DNA of 7,655 nt from Rubrobacter sp. (lineage in GTDB: Bacteria > Actinomycetota > Rubrobacteria > Rubrobacterales > Rubrobacteraceae): assembly GCA_013815575.1 (NCBI GenBank), contig JACDFX010000064.1:1-7655 (forward strand), written 5' to 3'. Both the position numbers and the translations under genes were made by a program. Below are positions 1 to 6,209 of this stretch, in pieces (position 1 is the stretch's first letter; every line of letters begins with the position of its first letter). The notes under the pieces were generated by a model. The model did not search any database. It saw only the letters and a program-made list of their open reading frames with translations, and was not told the DNA's origin.

Positions 1-53
1 ACCTCGCCGTGTGGGTCGTCTTCTACGGCCCCGAGGGCGGGGAGGAGGGGTAG
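1..53 (+). CDS. C-terminal tail of an unidentified protein (partial)
   Basis: The window opens inside a reading frame whose codons begin at position 3 and run to a TAG at 51-53. The visible tail is LAVWVVFYGPEGGEEG: a hydrophobic stretch followed by a short acidic Gly/Glu end, as at the C-terminus of a membrane protein. The codons for the acidic end (GGGGAGGAGGGG) double as the ribosome binding site of the next gene, whose GTG shares one base with this stop. That arrangement supports a real, translationally coupled upstream gene. The family cannot be named from 16 residues. Confidence 0.5.
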   Translation, partial: LAVWVVFYGPEGGEEG

Positions 54-232
54 TGGGCCTGGAGATGAGAGACCGCTGCGAGAGGTGCGGCGACGGCCTC
101 GTTGATGGTGGCCCGGCGTTCATCTGCAGTCATGAGTGCACCTTCTGCGAGGGGTGCGCGGGGGAGATGGAGCGCGTCTGCCCCAACTGCGGTGGCGAGC
201 TGGTGCGCCGGCCCCGACGGGAGGCGACGTGA
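53..232 (+). CDS. DUF1272 family small zinc-ribbon-like protein
   Basis: This is a 59-residue protein with eight cysteines in four pairs: C9/C12 (CERC), C25/C29 (CSHEC), C32/C35 (CEGC) and C43/C46 (CPNC). Each half could hold one zinc ion. The spacing, the ECTFC core (28-32) and the CPNCGGELVRRP ending are those of the DUF1272 family, whose function is unknown. I chose GTG at 53 because the protein then begins MGLEMR, matching the usual family start, and GGAGGAGG lies four to five bases upstream. An ATG at 65 would give a slightly shorter protein, and a GTG at 11 would add a meaningless extension read over the upstream gene. The start overlaps the upstream stop by one base and the stop overlaps the GST start by four, so the three are probably cotranscribed. 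A structural or regulatory zinc protein is likely, but no partner is evident. Confidence 0.85.
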   Translation: MGLEMRDRCERCGDGLVDGGPAFICSHECTFCEGCAGEMERVCPNCGGELVRRPRREAT

Positions 233-837
233 TCCTGCACGACAACCTCTCCTCGGGTAACGGCTACAAGGTCCGGCTGCTGCTGGCGCAGCTCGGCCTC
301 CCTTTCGACCGGATCGAGTACGACATAGACCGTGGCGAGACCCGCACCCCGGAGTTCCTGGATGGGATCGACCCGAACGGCCGCATCCCGGTGCTCGAGA
401 CTGACAATGGCGAGTTTTTGGCGGAGTCCGACGCGATCCTGTTCTTTCTCGCGGAAGGCACGCCGTTCTTGCCAGACGGGAGGCTGGAACGCGCCAGGGT
501 CTTGCGGTGGATGTTCTTCGAGCAGTACAGTCACGAGCCGAACGTCGCGACGCCGCGGTATTGGGCGACTCACGGCATCGAGATGACCGAGGAGCGCCGC
601 CTCGCCCTGCAGACGAAGCGGAAGCTCGGCCACGACGCGCTCGGGGTGATGGAGGGGCACCTCTGTCAGAACGACTACTTCGTCGGCGGGCGCTACTCCG
701 TGGCGGACATCGCGCTCTACGCCTACACCCACGTCGCCCACGAGGGCGGCTTCGATCTTACCGGTTACCCCGCTGTCCGGGCCTGGATCGGGCGCGTCGC
801 GGCGCGGCCGGGATACGTCCCCATAACGCGAGGCTGA
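229..837 (+). CDS. glutathione S-transferase family protein
   Basis: This 202-residue protein has the standard two-part GST layout. The thioredoxin-fold N-terminal half (about 1-77) has a Ser-containing active-site loop, LSSGNGYKVRLLL (7-19), the cis-proline region RIPVL (52-56, Pro54) and the glutathione gamma-glutamyl contact ESDAI (66-70). The helical C-terminal half (about 85-200) carries the N-capping motif YSVADIALYAY (156-166). Ser8 or Ser9 is the probable thiol-activating residue, as in theta- and YfcG-like bacterial GSTs. The GTG start at 229 overlaps the DUF1272 stop in GTGA, with GGGAGG at 219-224. A longer reading from 136 would only cover the DUF1272 gene in another frame. The protein would conjugate or reduce electrophiles or peroxides in the cytosol, but the substrate is unknown. 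If the host makes mycothiol rather than glutathione, the thiol cofactor is an open question. Confidence 0.9.
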   Translation: MILHDNLSSGNGYKVRLLLAQLGLPFDRIEYDIDRGETRTPEFLDGIDPNGRIPVLETDNGEFLAESDAILFFLAEGTPFLPDGRLERARVLRWMFFEQYSHEPNVATPRYWATHGIEMTEERRLALQTKRKLGHDALGVMEGHLCQNDYFVGGRYSVADIALYAYTHVAHEGGFDLTGYPAVRAWIGRVAARPGYVPITRG

Positions 838-865
838 TCGGGGCTTCGCCACCGAAAGGAAACTC

Positions 866-1945
866 ATGGAGAACCAGCGACGGGAGCACCCTTACCACAT
901 GCACGACGCGATCCTGGTCCAGCCCGACGCCTTCGCCCGCGCCGTGCAACGCAACGAGGACGCCGCCGACCGTTTCGCGGCCGAAGCCGCCTCCTGCCGG
1001 CGGCTCTTCATCGTCGGTATCGGCACCTCGCACCACGCGGCGCTCATAGGTGAGCATCTCTTCCGCGCCTACGGCGGAGGGGTGGACGTCCGGGCTGCTC
1101 ACTCCTTCGACTTCGCGCTCTACGGGCCCGAGCTTTCAGCCGAAGACTGCGTGGTGGCGGTGAGCCACCGCGGGACCAAACGCTACACTGCCCTGGCCCT
1201 TCAGCGGGCCAGGCAAGCCGGATGCAAGACCGCCCTGATCACGGGCGAGGGCGACTTCGAGACAGACGCGGACTTCGTGTTCCGGACGGTGGCGCAGGAG
1301 AAGTCCCCGGCGCACACGGTCAGCCACACGACCGCCGTGGCTGTTCTGGCGCTTCTGGCCGGCCGGCTTGGATCCCACCGTCAAGGTTCGGAGACTCCGG
1401 ACAGGAGCTTTCTCGAAGACGATATCCCGGCGGCGCTGCGGGCGGCCCTGGGCACCGGGGACGAAGCGGCTGGCTTTGCGCGGGAGTACGCGGGCCGGCG
1501 TAGGATCTGGCTCGTCGGCGGCGGACCGGGTTCGGTAGTGGCGGCCGAGACGGCGCTCAAGATAAAGGAGACCTCCTATCTCCAGGCCGAGGGCATCCCC
1601 ACCGAGACGATGCTCCACGGCCCGTTTCAGTGCGTCGAGGCCGAAGACCTCTTCGTCCTGATCTCACCCTCGGGCGCGGCCAGGGAACGCACCCTGGAAA
1701 TAGCGGGCCTCGCCCGCGAGGTCGGCGCTGAAGTCCTCGTCGTGGACGACGGCGCCGGGGAAGTGCCGGCCGGCACGCCTCGCCTCACCGTGCCGCGCGT
1801 TGCCGAGCCTTTTTCGGCCCTCACCTGCCTCGTGCCGCTGCAACTGTTCACCTACCACCTCGCGCTCGCACGCGGCACGAACCCGGACAGCTTCCGCGCG
1901 GATGACCCGCGCTTCGCGAAAGCCGACGTTTCCGGGCGCTTGTAG
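866..1945 (+). CDS. two-domain SIS protein, GlmS isomerase-like (sugar-phosphate isomerase or deaminase)
   Basis: This 359-residue protein matches the isomerase half of glucosamine-6-phosphate synthase without the N-terminal glutaminase domain. SIS domain 1 spans about 45-170, with GIGTSHHAAL (51-60) and SHRGTKRYTAL (100-110). SIS domain 2 spans about 210-345, with ETALKIKETSY (228-238) and MLHGP (249-253). Ungapped comparison with E. coli GlmS places K232, E235 and H251 at Lys485, Glu488 and His504. The tail AKADVSGRL resembles the GlmS end, with K352 near Lys603. In domain 1 the phosphate loop is changed: Ser349 and Thr352 correspond to R102 and K105. Without a glutaminase it cannot use glutamine, so a deaminase or isomerase role on an amino-sugar or fructosamine phosphate is likeliest. 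ATG 866 has AAAGGA at 855-860. Met12 aligns with the start of the GlmS isomerase domain but lacks a clear binding site. The gap to the GST gene is 28 bases. Confidence 0.85.
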   Translation: MENQRREHPYHMHDAILVQPDAFARAVQRNEDAADRFAAEAASCRRLFIVGIGTSHHAALIGEHLFRAYGGGVDVRAAHSFDFALYGPELSAEDCVVAVSHRGTKRYTALALQRARQAGCKTALITGEGDFETDADFVFRTVAQEKSPAHTVSHTTAVAVLALLAGRLGSHRQGSETPDRSFLEDDIPAALRAALGTGDEAAGFAREYAGRRRIWLVGGGPGSVVAAETALKIKETSYLQAEGIPTETMLHGPFQCVEAEDLFVLISPSGAARERTLEIAGLAREVGAEVLVVDDGAGEVPAGTPRLTVPRVAEPFSALTCLVPLQLFTYHLALARGTNPDSFRADDPRFAKADVSGRL

Positions 1946-2072
1946 GACCGGGGGCGTTAGACTAAGCGGCCGTGCGACCCGGACGGTAGCCGGATGGCAC
2001 GTTAAAAACAGCAGGCCCGGCATCCTTACGCGAAGAACAACGTCGCGCAGCCGGCGAAGGAGGAGTGTCAGC
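1946..2072 (+). promoter_or_regulatory. intergenic region between the SIS gene and the first acetyltransferase, possible promoter
   Basis: These 127 bases hold no plausible gene. The strongest features are a TTAGACT at 1957-1963, which could serve as a -10 element, an A-rich patch (GTTAAAAACA) near 2000, and the ribosome binding site AAGGAGGAG at 2057-2065, seven bases before the GTG of the acetyltransferase. I could not pair the -10 candidate with a convincing -35 at 16-18 bases. I see no hairpin with a U-run, so the upstream operon may read through. Promoter placement is tentative. Confidence 0.25.
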
Positions 2073-2564
2073 GTGCGCGAGGTCGTCATTCGACATTCGG
2101 AACCGGAGGATTACAGAGCCGTGCATCTCGTGTACTCTTCCCCAAACGCCATGGCCGGGACGCTCGGCCTTCCGTTCTCCCCGGAACAGGACTGGCGCGA
2201 GAAGCTCTCCGGACGACGGGACGACAGCGTCACCCTCGTGGCGTGCGTGGACGGCGAGATCGTCGGACACCTCGCGCTCATGGTCTACACCAACCCCAGG
2301 ACACGGCACTCCGGACACTTCGGAATAGCGGTGCGAGACGACTGGCGGGGAGAGGGCGTCGGGACGGAGCTGATGCGGGCCGCGCTCGACCTCGCGGACA
2401 ACTGGTTGAGTCTTACGAGGCTAGACTTGCGCGTGTACGTGGATAACACGTCCGCCATCGCCCTCTACGAGAGGTTCGGTTTCGAGAGAGAAGGAACCCA
2501 CAGGCGATTCGCCTTCCGCAATGGCGAGTACGTGGACGCCCACGTCATGGCCCGTCTAAAGTGA
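2073..2564 (+). CDS. GNAT N-acetyltransferase, AaaT/YhhY-like
   Basis: This is a 163-residue GCN5-related N-acetyltransferase. The N-terminus VVIRHSEPEDYRAVH (4-18) is the usual GNAT strand 1 and helix 1. The acetyl-CoA pyrophosphate loop is RGEGVG (92-97), fitting the R/Q-x-x-G-x-G/A pattern. Motif B includes VYVDNTSAIALYERFGFEREG (121-141). The remembered E. coli YhhY (AaaT, an L-amino-acid N-acetyltransferase) shares the C-terminal arrangement NGEYVDA..MAR, so that family is my best match; the substrate remains inferred. GTG 2073 is preferred because AAGGAGGAG ends seven bases upstream; in-frame codons farther upstream run into the SIS gene. The stop is seven bases before the EamA exporter gene, so the pair is likely coupled. 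A paralogue lies on the minus strand at 6650-7144. Confidence 0.88.
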   Translation: MREVVIRHSEPEDYRAVHLVYSSPNAMAGTLGLPFSPEQDWREKLSGRRDDSVTLVACVDGEIVGHLALMVYTNPRTRHSGHFGIAVRDDWRGEGVGTELMRAALDLADNWLSLTRLDLRVYVDNTSAIALYERFGFEREGTHRRFAFRNGEYVDAHVMARLK

Positions 2565-2571
2565 CCGGCTG

Positions 2572-3426
2572 ATGGGCAGGAGCCTGATCTACACGCTCCT
2601 GCTCGTCGCCGTCACGGCCGTCTGGGGCTGGACGTTCGTCGTCGTCCAGGACGCCATCGCGCTTTACGGCGTATTGCCCTTTTTGGCCGTCCGGTTCACT
2701 CTCGCCGGCGCCGTGCTCGCCCCGATCTACGCCCGCAGGCTCACGCGGCGGTCGCTGCTAGTGGGTGGCGGCATCGGGGTGGTGCTGGCCGCGGGCTACC
2801 TTTTCCAGACGACGGGGTTGCTCTTCACCACGCCGACCAACTCCGGCCTCATCACAGGCCTCTTCGTCGTCTTCGCCCCCCTGGCAGACAGGCTCCTCTT
2901 CGGCGCCAACACCCCGCGGCAGGTCGTCGTGGCCGTCGTCCTGAGCCTTACTGGTATGGTGCTTCTGGCCGGCGGCGGGCCCGAGGGCGCCAACTGGGGG
3001 GATCTGCTCACCCTCTTCTGCGCGGCGGCCCTTGGCCTGCACATAGCCCTCCTCTCCCGCTACGCCGCCGACCACGACGCCGGCGGGTTGACGCTCGCCC
3101 AGATCCTGGCGATGGCCCTGCTCTTCGTCCTGGCCTGGCCGCTCTTCGCCCCCGTCTCCTTCCCACCACCGGAGGTCTGGGTCGCGCTGCTCGTTACGGG
3201 GCTCCTCGCCTCGGCCGGGGCTTTCCTGGTCCAGACGACGGTGCAGCAACGCATCCCGGCCGCGCGGACAGCCATCATCCTGACGATGGAACCCGTCTTC
3301 GCCGCCCTCTTCGGCTACTGGCTCGCAGGTGACAGGCTCGTAGCCGTCCAGATCTCGGGCGCGGTCCTCATCCTCTCCGCGCTCGTGATCGGGGAGGTTC
3401 TGCCCGTCCTACGGCGTGGCAAGTGA
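2572..3426 (+). CDS. EamA/DMT family transporter (probable exporter)
   Basis: This 284-residue, very hydrophobic protein has about ten predicted membrane helices (roughly 7-27, 34-52, 64-82, 89-106, 117-135, 143-161, 172-190, 202-222, 233-251, 257-277). They form two EamA repeats, the size and shape typical of drug/metabolite transporters such as RhaT- and YdcZ-type exporters. Family-like signatures are VWGWTFV (17-23) in the first helix, PTNSGLITGLFVVFAPL (88-104) in repeat 1 and TAIILTMEPVFAALFGYWL (233-251) in repeat 2. The C-terminus RRGK is basic, consistent with a cytoplasmic end. It starts seven bases after the acetyltransferase stop and has no strong ribosome binding site of its own, which suggests coupling. 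An amino acid or acetylated-metabolite export role would suit the pair, but the substrate cannot be read from sequence. Confidence 0.9.
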   Translation: MGRSLIYTLLLVAVTAVWGWTFVVVQDAIALYGVLPFLAVRFTLAGAVLAPIYARRLTRRSLLVGGGIGVVLAAGYLFQTTGLLFTTPTNSGLITGLFVVFAPLADRLLFGANTPRQVVVAVVLSLTGMVLLAGGGPEGANWGDLLTLFCAAALGLHIALLSRYAADHDAGGLTLAQILAMALLFVLAWPLFAPVSFPPPEVWVALLVTGLLASAGAFLVQTTVQQRIPAARTAIILTMEPVFAALFGYWLAGDRLVAVQISGAVLILSALVIGEVLPVLRRGK

Positions 3427-3525
3427 TGGCCGACGTTTAACCCACCTTTAAAGCAGAACTTACCCCGCTGAAACCTGTCTCGAAAGCTCCGTTGCTATGC
3501 TCGCTGCGGCGTGCAAGCAAGTCAC

Positions 3526-3533
3526 GGGAGGGA
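3526..3533 (+). promoter_or_regulatory. ribosome binding site that decides the phosphatase start
   Basis: GGGAGGGA lies five bases before GTG 3539. The in-frame ATG at 3497 has no purine-rich element before it, so the GTG is the better start. Confidence 0.65.
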
Positions 3534-3538
3534 CTATC

Positions 3539-5272
3539 GTGACGACTCGGGGCAACTGGGAACAGCGACGCGCGGAGGCGGCCTCGCGCATGGGTGAGAT
3601 CGACCGCCGGACGTTCGTAAAACTGGGCGGGGCGGGTGCTGCGGCCCTGATCTTCGGCTACGGGCCGTTTACGGAGAAAGTCTGGGCGCAGCCGCGTTTC
3701 TCGGACTACCCGTTCAAGCTCGGGGTCGCCTCCGGTGATCCGCTACCGGACGGCGTCGTGCTCTGGACGCGCCTGGCCCCCGAGCCCCTCGCCGAAGATG
3801 GACTGGGAGGGATGCCGAACAAGAAGGTCCCCGTGCAGTGGCAGGTCGCCACGGACGAGAGCTTTGCCAACGTGGTCCGGGAGGGGATGGAGTTCGCCTA
3901 CCCCGAGCTCTCCCATTCCGTACACGTCGAGGTCGGAGGTCTGAACCCGGCGAGCGAGTACTTCTACCGCTTCAAGGCCGGTCCCGAACGTTCCGCGGTG
4001 GGCAGGACGAAGACGGCGCCGGCCCTGGGGGTGAGCCTCGCGGAGATGAACTTCGCGTTCGTCTCTTGCCAGCAGTACGAGCACGGCTACTTCACGGCTT
4101 ACCGCAGGATGGCCGAGCAGGAGCAGTTGGATCTCGTCGTCCACCTCGGGGACTACATCTACGAGTACGGGCCGAACCAGTACGTGGCCCCCGGGGGCAA
4201 CGTACGCGACCACGTCGGGCCTGAGATCGTCACGCTCTCCGACTACCGTCGCAGGCACGCCCAGTACCGCACGGACGAGGACCTGCAGGCTGCGCACGCG
4301 GCATTCCCCTTCGTGGTCACCTGGGACGACCACGAAGTCGAGAACAACTACGCCGATGAGATCCCGGAGCGGGGACAGTCCGTCGAGGCGTTTATCCGCC
4401 GGCGCGCCGCAGCCTACCAGGCCTACTACGAGCACATGCCCCTGCGGCGGTCCTCGGTCCCGAGTGGGCCGGACATGCTCCTCTACCGGCGCCTGACCTA
4501 CGGGAATCTGGCCGAGTTCAACGTCATGGATACCCGTCAGTACCGGGACGACCAGGCCGCCGGAGACGGGACCGATCCGCCCAACCCGGGGAGCCTGGAC
4601 CCGGCGCGCACGCTCACGGGCGAGGCGCAGGAGAAGTGGCTGCTCGACGGCCTCGCCGCCTCCGGGGCGACGTGGAACGTGCTCGCCCAGCAAGTCTTCT
4701 TCGCCCAGCGGGACTTCCAGATCGGGGAAGGTCAACGCTTTTCGATGGATGCCTGGGACGGCTACGTCGGCTCGCGGGACAGGATCTCGAACTATATCCA
4801 GGAGCGCGGCGTGCAGAACCCGGTCGTCCTGACGGGCGACGTTCACAACAACTGGGCGTGTGACCTGAAGGCCGACTACGATGACCAGGGCTCCAAGACG
4901 CTCGGCGTCGAGTTCGTCGGGACCTCCATAACCTCCGGCGGCGACGGCGCGGACACGAGCCCGGGCCAGGAGGCGACCGTCGCGGAGAACCCGCACATAA
5001 AGTTCTTCAGCGGCCAGTGCGGTTACGTCCGCTGCACCCTCACGCCCGATGAGTGGCGGGCGGATTTCCGGGTGTTGCCCTACGTCTCGAAACCCGGCTC
5101 CCCGATATACACCCGCGCTTCCTTCGTTACCGAGGCCGGCAACCCCGGTCTCCGGCAGGTCGACGCCAATGCGGTCCAGGGCACGCGGGTCTCGGCCGCG
5201 GCCATCGAGTCCGACGCCGAGAGGATCAAGGCCCAGGAAGAGGCCGACCGCAAGGGCCGCAAGCTCCGCTGA
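3539..5272 (+). CDS. phoD: PhoD-family alkaline phosphatase/phosphodiesterase, Tat-exported
   Basis: This 577-residue secreted metallophosphatase removes phosphate from organic mono- and diesters outside the membrane. The N-terminus carries a twin-arginine signal: DRRTFVKLGG (Arg23/Arg24), then a short Ala/Gly-rich hydrophobic run and a likely cleavage after VWA (48-50). The PhoD N-terminal domain follows (FKLGVASGDPLPDGVVLWTRL, about 59-79). The catalytic domain shows VSCQ (Cys177, the iron ligand position in Bacillus PhoD), HLGDYIYEYGP (Asp205 region), WDDHEVENNY (262-271) and TGDVHNNW (Asp434, His436), all characteristic metal-site motifs. The length is close to Bacillus PhoD. The C-terminus ends in a charged helix. 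I prefer GTG 3539 over ATG 3497, which would add 14 residues but lacks a ribosome binding site; ATG 3590 would still keep the Tat motif. It is probably monocistronic, with a terminator just downstream. Phosphate control is likely by analogy but not proven here. Confidence 0.93.
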   Translation: MTTRGNWEQRRAEAASRMGEIDRRTFVKLGGAGAAALIFGYGPFTEKVWAQPRFSDYPFKLGVASGDPLPDGVVLWTRLAPEPLAEDGLGGMPNKKVPVQWQVATDESFANVVREGMEFAYPELSHSVHVEVGGLNPASEYFYRFKAGPERSAVGRTKTAPALGVSLAEMNFAFVSCQQYEHGYFTAYRRMAEQEQLDLVVHLGDYIYEYGPNQYVAPGGNVRDHVGPEIVTLSDYRRRHAQYRTDEDLQAAHAAFPFVVTWDDHEVENNYADEIPERGQSVEAFIRRRAAAYQAYYEHMPLRRSSVPSGPDMLLYRRLTYGNLAEFNVMDTRQYRDDQAAGDGTDPPNPGSLDPARTLTGEAQEKWLLDGLAASGATWNVLAQQVFFAQRDFQIGEGQRFSMDAWDGYVGSRDRISNYIQERGVQNPVVLTGDVHNNWACDLKADYDDQGSKTLGVEFVGTSITSGGDGADTSPGQEATVAENPHIKFFSGQCGYVRCTLTPDEWRADFRVLPYVSKPGSPIYTRASFVTEAGNPGLRQVDANAVQGTRVSAAAIESDAERIKAQEEADRKGRKLR

Positions 5273-5292
5273 TCTAGCGGTTATGGTCGTCT

Positions 5293-5327
5293 GACGGCCC
5301 CGGGGCCGTACGGTCTCCGGGGCCGTC
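5293..5327 (+). terminator. GC-rich hairpin terminator after phoD
   Basis: Twenty bases after the phoD stop, GACGGCCCCGG (5293-5303) pairs perfectly with CCGGGGCCGTC (5317-5327), an 11-bp stem around a 13-base loop. The following TATCACTA is only weakly T-rich, so it is a U-poor terminator of the kind common in high-GC actinobacteria. The left arm can also fold on itself, because ACGGCCCCGGGGCCGT (5294-5309) is a 16-base palindrome. Confidence 0.6.
5294..5326. repeat. imperfect tandem repeat forming the phoD terminator
   Basis: ACGGCCCCGGGGCCGT (5294-5309) is followed directly by ACGGTCTCCGGGGCCGT (5310-5326). The two units differ by one inserted base and a few changes. The first is a perfect palindrome; the second is a decayed one. 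Together they give several alternative stems. Confidence 0.6.
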
Positions 5328-5358
5328 TATCACTACGCTGGCCTCGACGTCTTCTACT

Positions 5359-5374
5359 TAGGACGGTAGGACGG
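5359..5374. repeat. perfect tandem 8-bp repeat upstream of the isochorismatase gene
   Basis: TAGGACGG occurs twice head to tail (5359-5366 and 5367-5374), 15 bases before a TAAACT that could be a -10 element (5389-5394). Direct repeats in this position can be operator half-sites, but two short copies may also be chance. Confidence 0.4.
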
Positions 5375-5415
5375 ACCCCCGGAGGCGGTAAACTGCGGAT
5401 GGAAGCCGTGATCCC

Positions 5416-5423
5416 GAGGAGGT
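5416..5423 (+). promoter_or_regulatory. strong ribosome binding site before a TTG start
   Basis: GAGGAGGT sits four bases before TTG 5428 and is the evidence for that unusual start codon. It is close to a full anti-16S match. Confidence 0.75.
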
Positions 5424-5427
5424 TCTT

Positions 5428-6081
5428 TTGGCCCGCACCGTCGAGGTTCCACAGTACGAGGTCCACGGGGAGGTCAGGCTAGACCCGGCAAGGACCGCCC
5501 TCGTCGTGGTGGACATGCAGAACGACTTCGTGAGAGAGGGCGGCTCGCTCGTCGTCCCCGACGCGGAGGGCACGATCCCGGCGATACGGAGCCTGCTGGA
5601 GGGCGCCCGTAATTCCGGGGCGAAGGTCGTCTTCACCCAGGACACCCACACCGGGGGAGATCCAGAGTGGGACATCTGGCCCGAGCACGCCCGCGAGGGG
5701 TCGTGGGGCTGGGAGATAGTGGACGGGCTCGCGCCGCGCGAGGACGAGCTCGTGATCCGGAAGGTCCGCTACGACGCGTTTTACGGCACCCACCTCGACC
5801 ATTTCTTGAGGCTCTGGAACACGAAGACGCTCGTGGTGTGCGGCACGGTCGCCAACATCTGCGTCCACTACACGGCGGCGAGCGCGGCCCTGCGCTGGTA
5901 CGAAGTCGTGATCCCCAAAGACGCAACCTCCGCCCTTGACCCGTTCGACCTGGAGTCCTCCCTCCGGCAGACGGCCTTCCTGTTCAACGGGACTATCACC
6001 ACCACGGAGGCCGTGCGCCTGGAAAAGGAAAACCCGGAGGCGTACCGGAGTAAGATGGAGGAGGCCGCGCGCGACGGGTGA
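5428..6081 (+). CDS. isochorismatase-family cysteine hydrolase (nicotinamidase-related)
   Basis: This 217-residue cytosolic amidohydrolase has the full catalytic triad of the isochorismatase superfamily: Asp29 in ALVVVDMQNDF (24-34), Lys112 in VIRKVRYDAFYGT (109-121) and Cys145 in GTVANICVHYTA (139-150). The residues before the nucleophile (Val141-Ala142) occupy the usual cis-peptide position. Family members hydrolyse nicotinamide, isochorismate, carbamates or ureidoacrylates. The DTHTGGDPEW segment (72-81) resembles the metal-ligand region of nicotinamidase-type enzymes (Asp-x-His), so an amide substrate such as nicotinamide is possible but not established. The TTG start is set by GAGGAGGT four bases upstream; the protein length is normal for the family. 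It stands alone: a terminator lies upstream and a 128-base gap downstream. Low-specificity annotation is safest. Confidence 0.9.
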   Translation: MARTVEVPQYEVHGEVRLDPARTALVVVDMQNDFVREGGSLVVPDAEGTIPAIRSLLEGARNSGAKVVFTQDTHTGGDPEWDIWPEHAREGSWGWEIVDGLAPREDELVIRKVRYDAFYGTHLDHFLRLWNTKTLVVCGTVANICVHYTAASAALRWYEVVIPKDATSALDPFDLESSLRQTAFLFNGTITTTEAVRLEKENPEAYRSKMEEAARDG

Positions 6082-6114
6082 TCCTCCTCCCACGGCACCT
6101 GCGCCGCGGAGGAT
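6081..6114 (+). terminator. possible weak hairpin terminator after the isochorismatase gene
   Basis: ATCCTCC (6081-6087) pairs with GGAGGAT (6108-6114), and inside it CGGC (6093-6096) pairs with GCCG (6103-6106) around a six-base loop. The stem begins at the last base of the stop codon. No U-run follows, so it may be chance in GC-rich DNA. Confidence 0.25.
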
Positions 6115-6209
6115 AGGGACCGGTTAGAAGGAACCCTGAAAGATTAGATCCCGGCGCTACGGGGCAGGATTGACGACGTAGTATCCGAGAAAGCAGATAG
6201 GAGAACAGT

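Noticed and set aside
130..867. 245-codon open frame on the minus strand
   Set aside because: It is antisense to the GST gene and part of DUF1272, has no recognisable motif and no binding site, and is explained by base composition.
1800..2072. N-terminal extension of the first acetyltransferase
   Set aside because: The frame is open into the SIS gene by chance, and the extension is Arg/Ser/Thr-rich nonsense, while GTG 2073 has a strong binding site and gives the family's normal length.
3497..3538. ATG 3497 as the phoD start
   Set aside because: It has no ribosome binding site and would add 14 residues ahead of an already adequate Tat leader; GTG 3539 has GGGAGGGA at good spacing.
3743..4996. 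417-codon open frame on the minus strand
   Set aside because: It lies fully inside phoD, which shows clear family motifs. Long antisense frames are normal in GC-rich genes, and the product is low-complexity Arg/Val/Gly-rich with no recognisable domain.
5479..6093. 204-codon open frame on the minus strand
   Set aside because: It is antisense to the isochorismatase gene, which has its full catalytic triad; no family features.
6170..6199. TTGACG as a -35 box for osmC
   Set aside because: The matching -10 position overlaps the ribosome binding site and would put the transcript start almost on the ATG; the closer TAGTAT is only three bases away.
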